NCBI RefSeq assembly: GCF_001730685.1
Contig: NZ_MDJR01000002.1
Location: 124,001-188,000, forward strand
Reading direction: 5' to 3'
Length of the DNA: 64,000 nucleotides
Origin: Caloranaerobacter ferrireducens
Lineage (GTDB): Bacteria; Bacillota; Clostridia; Tissierellales; Thermohalobacteraceae
Under the pieces are notes generated by a model that saw only the letters and a program-made list of their open reading frames with translations, had not been told where the DNA came from and searched no databases. Of this stretch, positions 60,305 to 64,000 are shown one piece after another. The number at the start of each line of letters is the position of its first letter. Position 1 is the stretch's first letter. Both the position numbers and the translations under genes were made by a program.

Positions 60305-62617
60305 TTAAGCCCCCTTTTTAATATTAATCGTTATTTTACTATCAGATGGTATAGTATATTCTTCATCATATACTCTTAAAGTAAGCACATTGCCTTCTTC
60401 TTGTTCAATTGTTATTATTTCTTTATCTACAGTTACTTTAAGCAGATGCTCTCTAAAGATTATCTTAAATGAATATTTATTCCATGCTTTTGGAATGAAA
60501 GGTGAAAAACTAAGTATTCCATCTTTAATTCTCATTCCAGCAAATCCATGGACTATTGCTAGCCAACTTCCAGACATACTTGTTATATGAAGTCCATCAT
60601 CAGTATCTTTGTTATAGTTGTCTAAGTCTAACCTTGCTGTTCTTAAATATAGTTCATATGCTTTTTCTTCATATCCAATTTCACTGGCTATAATTGAGTA
60701 TATACATGGTGATAATGACGATTCATGTACAGTTTTTGGTTCATAGAAATCAAAATTTCTTTTCTTAGTTTCTAAATCAAACCTGTCATTTAAGAAATAT
60801 AACCCTTGTATTACGTCTGCCTGTTTAATAAAACAAGAACGTAGTATTCTATCCCATGACCAATGTTTATTTATTGGTAATTCTTCTTTTGGAATATCCT
60901 TAACATTAAGAAGTTCTTTGTCCATGTAACCGTCTTGCTGCTCAAATATTCCTAATGATTCTACATATGGATAGTACATTTTATCTATTATATCTTGCCA
61001 TTTTTCTATTTCTTCCTCTTGTAACTTAAGTTTATTTTTTAATTCTTCAAATTTATCAGGATGCTCATTTTTTATATACTTCATAACCTCTAGAGTATAT
61101 TCTAAATTCCATGCAGCCATTGTATTTGTATACCAGTTATTATTTACATTGTTTTCGTATTCGTTAGGGCCTGTAACGCCTAAAATCATATATTTATCTT
61201 TTCTAGGGTTATAATTAACTCTATCAGCCCAGAATCTGCTTGTTTCAACTAATACTTCAAATCCATAATCTAGAAGATATTGTTTATCATCGGTATATCT
61301 TACATAATTAAATATTGCATATGATATAGCTGCATTTCTATGAATTTCTTCAAAGGTTATTTCCCATTCATTATGACATTCTTCTCCATTCATAGTAACC
61401 ATAGGATAAAGAGCACCTTTTAGGCCTAGCTTTCTAGCATTTTCTTTTGCTTTTTCTAAGTGATTGTATCTGTATATAAGTAAATTTCTAGCTATACTTT
61501 GGTCACTAGTACTTAGGTAGAATGGAAAACAGAAGGCTTCTGTGTCCCAATAAGTGCTGCCACCATACTTTTCACCAGTAAAACCTTTTGGTCCGATATT
61601 AAGTCTTGGGTCATGACCAGTATAAGTCTGATTTAGTTGAAAAATATTAAATCTAATCCCTTGTTGTGCTTTGACATCACCTTCGATTACTACATCACTT
61701 TCTTTCCAAATACGTTCCCAAGCTAAGATATGTTCATTTAATAGAACATCAAATCCTTTTGAATATGCATTATTAACTTTTTTAATTGCTTCAGATTCGA
61801 TATTTTCAGTATCATAATCTCGGTTTGTTGTAACTGAGATGTACTTATACAATGTATAAGTTTTTCCTTTAGAAGCTGTAAAAGATACTTTATTTCCAAC
61901 GTATTTTTCTTTGTCTATAAGTTCAATTTCTTTGTTAGTATCATTACCATTTTCTTTTATATCGTATTTCATTGCACAAGTTACATGAAAATCTAGTTTT
62001 TTTGTTTTCATAGTTAATAAGCCTTGTCCCACATCAACAGATTTGTTAACTTCTAGCCAGAATTTTTCATTATAATTAGAATCTTCGTTTGAGACGTCAC
62101 CATCAAGATACGGGATTAAAGTAATTTCAGCATCATGATTTAATGGAGTGATACTATAAGATATAGCTGCTATTTCTAACTCAGACATACTTAAAAATCT
62201 TTTTACTTCGATTTTAGTTTCTCTATTTTCAGAATCTATTATTGTAAAGCTTCTTAAGAGGTAACCATTTTTCATATTAAGTATACGACTAAAGTTTTTG
62301 ACTTTGATTTTAGCTAAATCAATATTTACTCCATTTATTAATACTTTTATACCTATAAAGTTTGTAGCATTTAGTACTTTAGCAAAGTATTCTGGATATC
62401 CGTTTTTCCACCAGCCTACCTTAGTTTTATCTGGATAATATACTCCTGCTATATATGTACCTTGCAGAGTATCACCTGAATAATCTTCTTCGAAATTTCC
62501 TCTAATACCCATATGACCGTTTCCAAGACTCATTACACTTTCATAGATCCTGTTTTCTTCTGGGTGTAGATTTTCTTCTATAATGTTCCATTCATCAATT
62601 TTAAAATACTGTTTCAT
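60305..62617 (-). CDS. malP: Maltose phosphorylase-like enzyme (GH65)
   Basis: This 770-residue cytosolic inverting phosphorylase probably turns maltose plus phosphate into beta-glucose-1-phosphate and glucose. The N-terminal beta-sandwich (about 1-280) begins FKIDEWNIIEENLHPEENRIYESVMSLGNGHMGIRGNFEE. The (alpha/alpha)6 barrel has GEKYGGSTYWDTEAF near 348 and the catalytic Glu486 in VTGPNEYENN, the same position as in Lactobacillus maltose phosphorylase. Kojibiose or trehalose phosphorylase cannot be excluded, but the maltose regulon setting favours maltose. The promoter region holds a MalR operator. Confidence 0.88.
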   Translation of the reverse strand: MKQYFKIDEWNIIEENLHPEENRIYESVMSLGNGHMGIRGNFEEDYSGDTLQGTYIAGVYYPDKTKVGWWKNGYPEYFAKVLNATNFIGIKVLINGVNIDLAKIKVKNFSRILNMKNGYLLRSFTIIDSENRETKIEVKRFLSMSELEIAAISYSITPLNHDAEITLIPYLDGDVSNEDSNYNEKFWLEVNKSVDVGQGLLTMKTKKLDFHVTCAMKYDIKENGNDTNKEIELIDKEKYVGNKVSFTASKGKTYTLYKYISVTTNRDYDTENIESEAIKKVNNAYSKGFDVLLNEHILAWERIWKESDVVIEGDVKAQQGIRFNIFQLNQTYTGHDPRLNIGPKGFTGEKYGGSTYWDTEAFCFPFYLSTSDQSIARNLLIYRYNHLEKAKENARKLGLKGALYPMVTMNGEECHNEWEITFEEIHRNAAISYAIFNYVRYTDDKQYLLDYGFEVLVETSRFWADRVNYNPRKDKYMILGVTGPNEYENNVNNNWYTNTMAAWNLEYTLEVMKYIKNEHPDKFEELKNKLKLQEEEIEKWQDIIDKMYYPYVESLGIFEQQDGYMDKELLNVKDIPKEELPINKHWSWDRILRSCFIKQADVIQGLYFLNDRFDLETKKRNFDFYEPKTVHESSLSPCIYSIIASEIGYEEKAYELYLRTARLDLDNYNKDTDDGLHITSMSGSWLAIVHGFAGMRIKDGILSFSPFIPKAWNKYSFKIIFREHLLKVTVDKEIITIEQEEGNVLTLRVYDEEYTIPSDSKITINIKKGA

Positions 62618-62646
62618 TATTTCACCTGCCTTTTACGAAATACAAA

Positions 62647-62660
62647 TGCAAACGGTTGCA
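62647..62660. promoter_or_regulatory. MalR-type operator 5 (malP-glgP)
   Basis: TGCAAACGGTTGCA, 30 bp before the malP start codon. A weak minus-strand promoter (TTGAAG, 17 nt, TTGTTA) ends just before it. Confidence 0.82.
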
Positions 62661-62848
62661 TAACAAACAAAAAAATAAAAATCCTTCAATTAAATTATAT
62701 CAGATATAATAAAAAATTTTAAGATTTATTAGAAAAAAATACTAGCTAAATTTGACTAATATATATTTTGGAATATAATTATCATGTGAAATATTTTAGT
62801 TTAAAATTTCTAATTGCTTAAAATTATAATAGCTTTAGGGGGGGTTAG

Positions 62849-63859
62849 ATGAAAGTAAGATTTTTATTATTTACTATATTGTTTGCAATTTTATTTATAG
62901 GTTGTAGTATACAAGAAAATAATGAGATTGTATATACAGGTTTTATAGAGGGAGATGAAATAGATATAAGTACTGAAGTAAGTGGAGTTTTAAATGATAT
63001 TTTAGTTCATGAAGGAGAATCAATAAAAGAAGGAGACTTGATTGCTAAAGTTGATACAAAAAGTTTAAGTTTACAGCTTAAGCAAGTGGAAGCTGAATTG
63101 AAAATGGCAGAAGCACAGCTTGATAAAATAAAAGCAGGAGCAAGAAGTGAAGAAATAAGAAAAGCTGAAGTTAGTCTAGAAGAAGTTAAAGTACTGTTAG
63201 AAGGTGCAAAGGATGAGTATGAATATAGGCTCAAAAATTATAACAAAATAAATGACCTTTATAAAAATTCTGGTGCATCAGAACAGCAGGTAAGGGATGC
63301 AAAGGCCTTATTAGATAGCTCATATACAAAAGTTCAGAGTTTAGAAAAGAAATATTTACAATCAAAGACACAGCTAGAATTATTATTGAACGGACCTACT
63401 GTAGAGGAATTAAATATAGCAAAAGCAAAGGTTGAAAGTATAAATGCAAAGATAGAGCTTTTAAAATATCAAATATCAAAAGGAGATGTAGTTTCAACTG
63501 TAGATGGAGTTATACAGACAATAAATTATAATAAAGGAGAATTAGTATCTGCAGGTAGTAATATAGCGACAATTGTTGATTTAAACAACCTTTGGGTTAA
63601 GATTTACGTTCCTCAAAAGGAGCTTCACAAAGTTTCATTAAATCAAGAAGTGCTGCTTACATTAGATTATAAAGATAAGAAAATAAGAGGTAAGGTTGTA
63701 TATATTTCTCCAGAAGCAGAATTTACACCTAGGAATGTTGAATCAAAAGAAAGTAAAGAAGAACTTGTTTTTGCTGTGAAGATTAAGTTGATAGATAAGC
63801 TTTCTGAATTGAAGCCAGGTATGCTTGTAGATGTTCATTTGGATGGTGACGTGAAATGA
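62849..63859 (+). CDS. HlyD/RND-type membrane-fusion lipoprotein of an ABC exporter
   Basis: This 336-residue periplasmic-adaptor-like protein carries a lipoprotein signal (MKVRFLLFTILFAILFIG, lipobox FIGC, Cys19). A biotinyl-lipoyl half (EGDEIDISTEVSGVLNDILVHEGESIKEGDLIAKVD, about 33-68) is followed by a long coiled coil (about 70-190), the second lipoyl half (VVSTVDGVIQTINYNKGELVSAG) and a beta-barrel domain ending GMLVDVHLDGD. Its stop overlaps the start of an ABC ATPase gene (ATGA), so they form an exporter, probably for drugs or peptides, continuing beyond the window. Confidence 0.9.
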   Translation: MKVRFLLFTILFAILFIGCSIQENNEIVYTGFIEGDEIDISTEVSGVLNDILVHEGESIKEGDLIAKVDTKSLSLQLKQVEAELKMAEAQLDKIKAGARSEEIRKAEVSLEEVKVLLEGAKDEYEYRLKNYNKINDLYKNSGASEQQVRDAKALLDSSYTKVQSLEKKYLQSKTQLELLLNGPTVEELNIAKAKVESINAKIELLKYQISKGDVVSTVDGVIQTINYNKGELVSAGSNIATIVDLNNLWVKIYVPQKELHKVSLNQEVLLTLDYKDKKIRGKVVYISPEAEFTPRNVESKESKEELVFAVKIKLIDKLSELKPGMLVDVHLDGDVK

Positions 63860-64000
63860 CAGAAGAGTTTGCAGTATTGACAAGGAACTTAACAAAAAAG
63901 TTTAAAGGTGTTACTGCTGTAGATAAGATTGATTTAAAAATTCCAAAGGGAAAAATATACGGTCTGTTAGGTCCAAATGGAGCTGGAAAATCTACAACGA
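63856..64000 (+). CDS. ABC exporter ATPase (partial, N-terminus)
   Basis: The first 48 codons start at the ATG overlapping the adaptor gene's stop and run off the edge. They read LTRNLTKKFKGVTAVDKIDLKIPKGKIYGLLG followed by Walker A GPNGAGKST, the opening of an ABC ATPase of the CcmA/YbhF type. It is translationally coupled to the membrane-fusion lipoprotein. The rest of the operon, presumably one or two ABC-2 permeases, lies outside. Confidence 0.9.
   Translation, partial: MTEEFAVLTRNLTKKFKGVTAVDKIDLKIPKGKIYGLLGPNGAGKSTT

Noticed and set aside
1-64000. tRNA, rRNA, riboswitch, prophage or IS transposase genes
   Set aside because: I looked for cloverleaf-like, rRNA-like and known riboswitch cores and for integrase or transposase motifs and saw none. 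A covariance-model search would be needed to exclude small RNAs.

Overview
The window is AT-rich DNA with a strong AGA/ATA codon bias, GGAGG-type ribosome binding sites and TTGACA/TATAAT promoters. It looks like a Firmicutes chromosome, most likely an anaerobic and possibly thermophilic Clostridia/Tissierellia lineage. DUF134 and DUF5320 proteins, VanW, a bactofilin, HelD, a bacteriohemerythrin and many lipoproteins fit this. I cannot name the species. No rRNA, tRNA or transposase gene was recognised.

Layout. 0-2.7 kb: a gene end, a zinc ribbon, a small sirtuin, a cupin protein with a second internal start, and a vanW gene broken by a one-base frameshift. 2.7-14.3 kb: a LacI-controlled carbohydrate locus (lipoprotein binding protein, two permeases, MsmX-type ATPase) with a GT4 glycosyltransferase, a GH130 enzyme, a GH13 enzyme whose catalytic acid/base Glu is Gln, and an unrecognised protein resembling a GT-A glycosyltransferase. 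14.3-26 kb: acetyltransferases, a GntR-ABC operon, DUF134/DUF5320, an EamA exporter, an XRE-TPR regulator, an antiporter with a PII-like protein, a Rossmann-chemoreceptor hybrid, a CRISPR remnant (one repeat plus leader-like sequence), small membrane proteins and a bactofilin. 26-38 kb: a phosphatase-like membrane protein, HelD, transporters, a rubredoxin-like peptide, hemerythrin, and a sigY-like ECF sigma operon with two matching ECF-type promoters, ending in a gutted ABC permease.

38-62.7 kb is a starch/maltodextrin regulon: cytoplasmic neopullulanase, secreted maltogenic amylase, MalEFG, MalR, lipoprotein pullulanase, lipoprotein alpha-amylase, debranching enzyme, GH31 alpha-glucosidase, glucan phosphorylase and GH65 maltose phosphorylase. 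Five copies of the 14-bp operator TGCAAACGGTTGCA lie at its promoters. The model is: surface enzymes cut starch and pullulan, MalEFG imports oligomers, and cytosolic phosphorylases and glucosidases yield glucose-1-phosphate and glucose. No MalK is encoded here; the MsmX-like ATPase of the first locus could serve both importers. The maltogenic amylase gene looks inserted: it uses foreign codons, sits between 141-bp direct repeats (6 mismatches) and appears to carry a start-region frameshift.

A two-hairpin interspersed repeat of about 115-130 bp occurs in four near-complete copies plus fragments, always between genes. The window ends in a membrane-fusion lipoprotein and the start of an ABC exporter ATPase.
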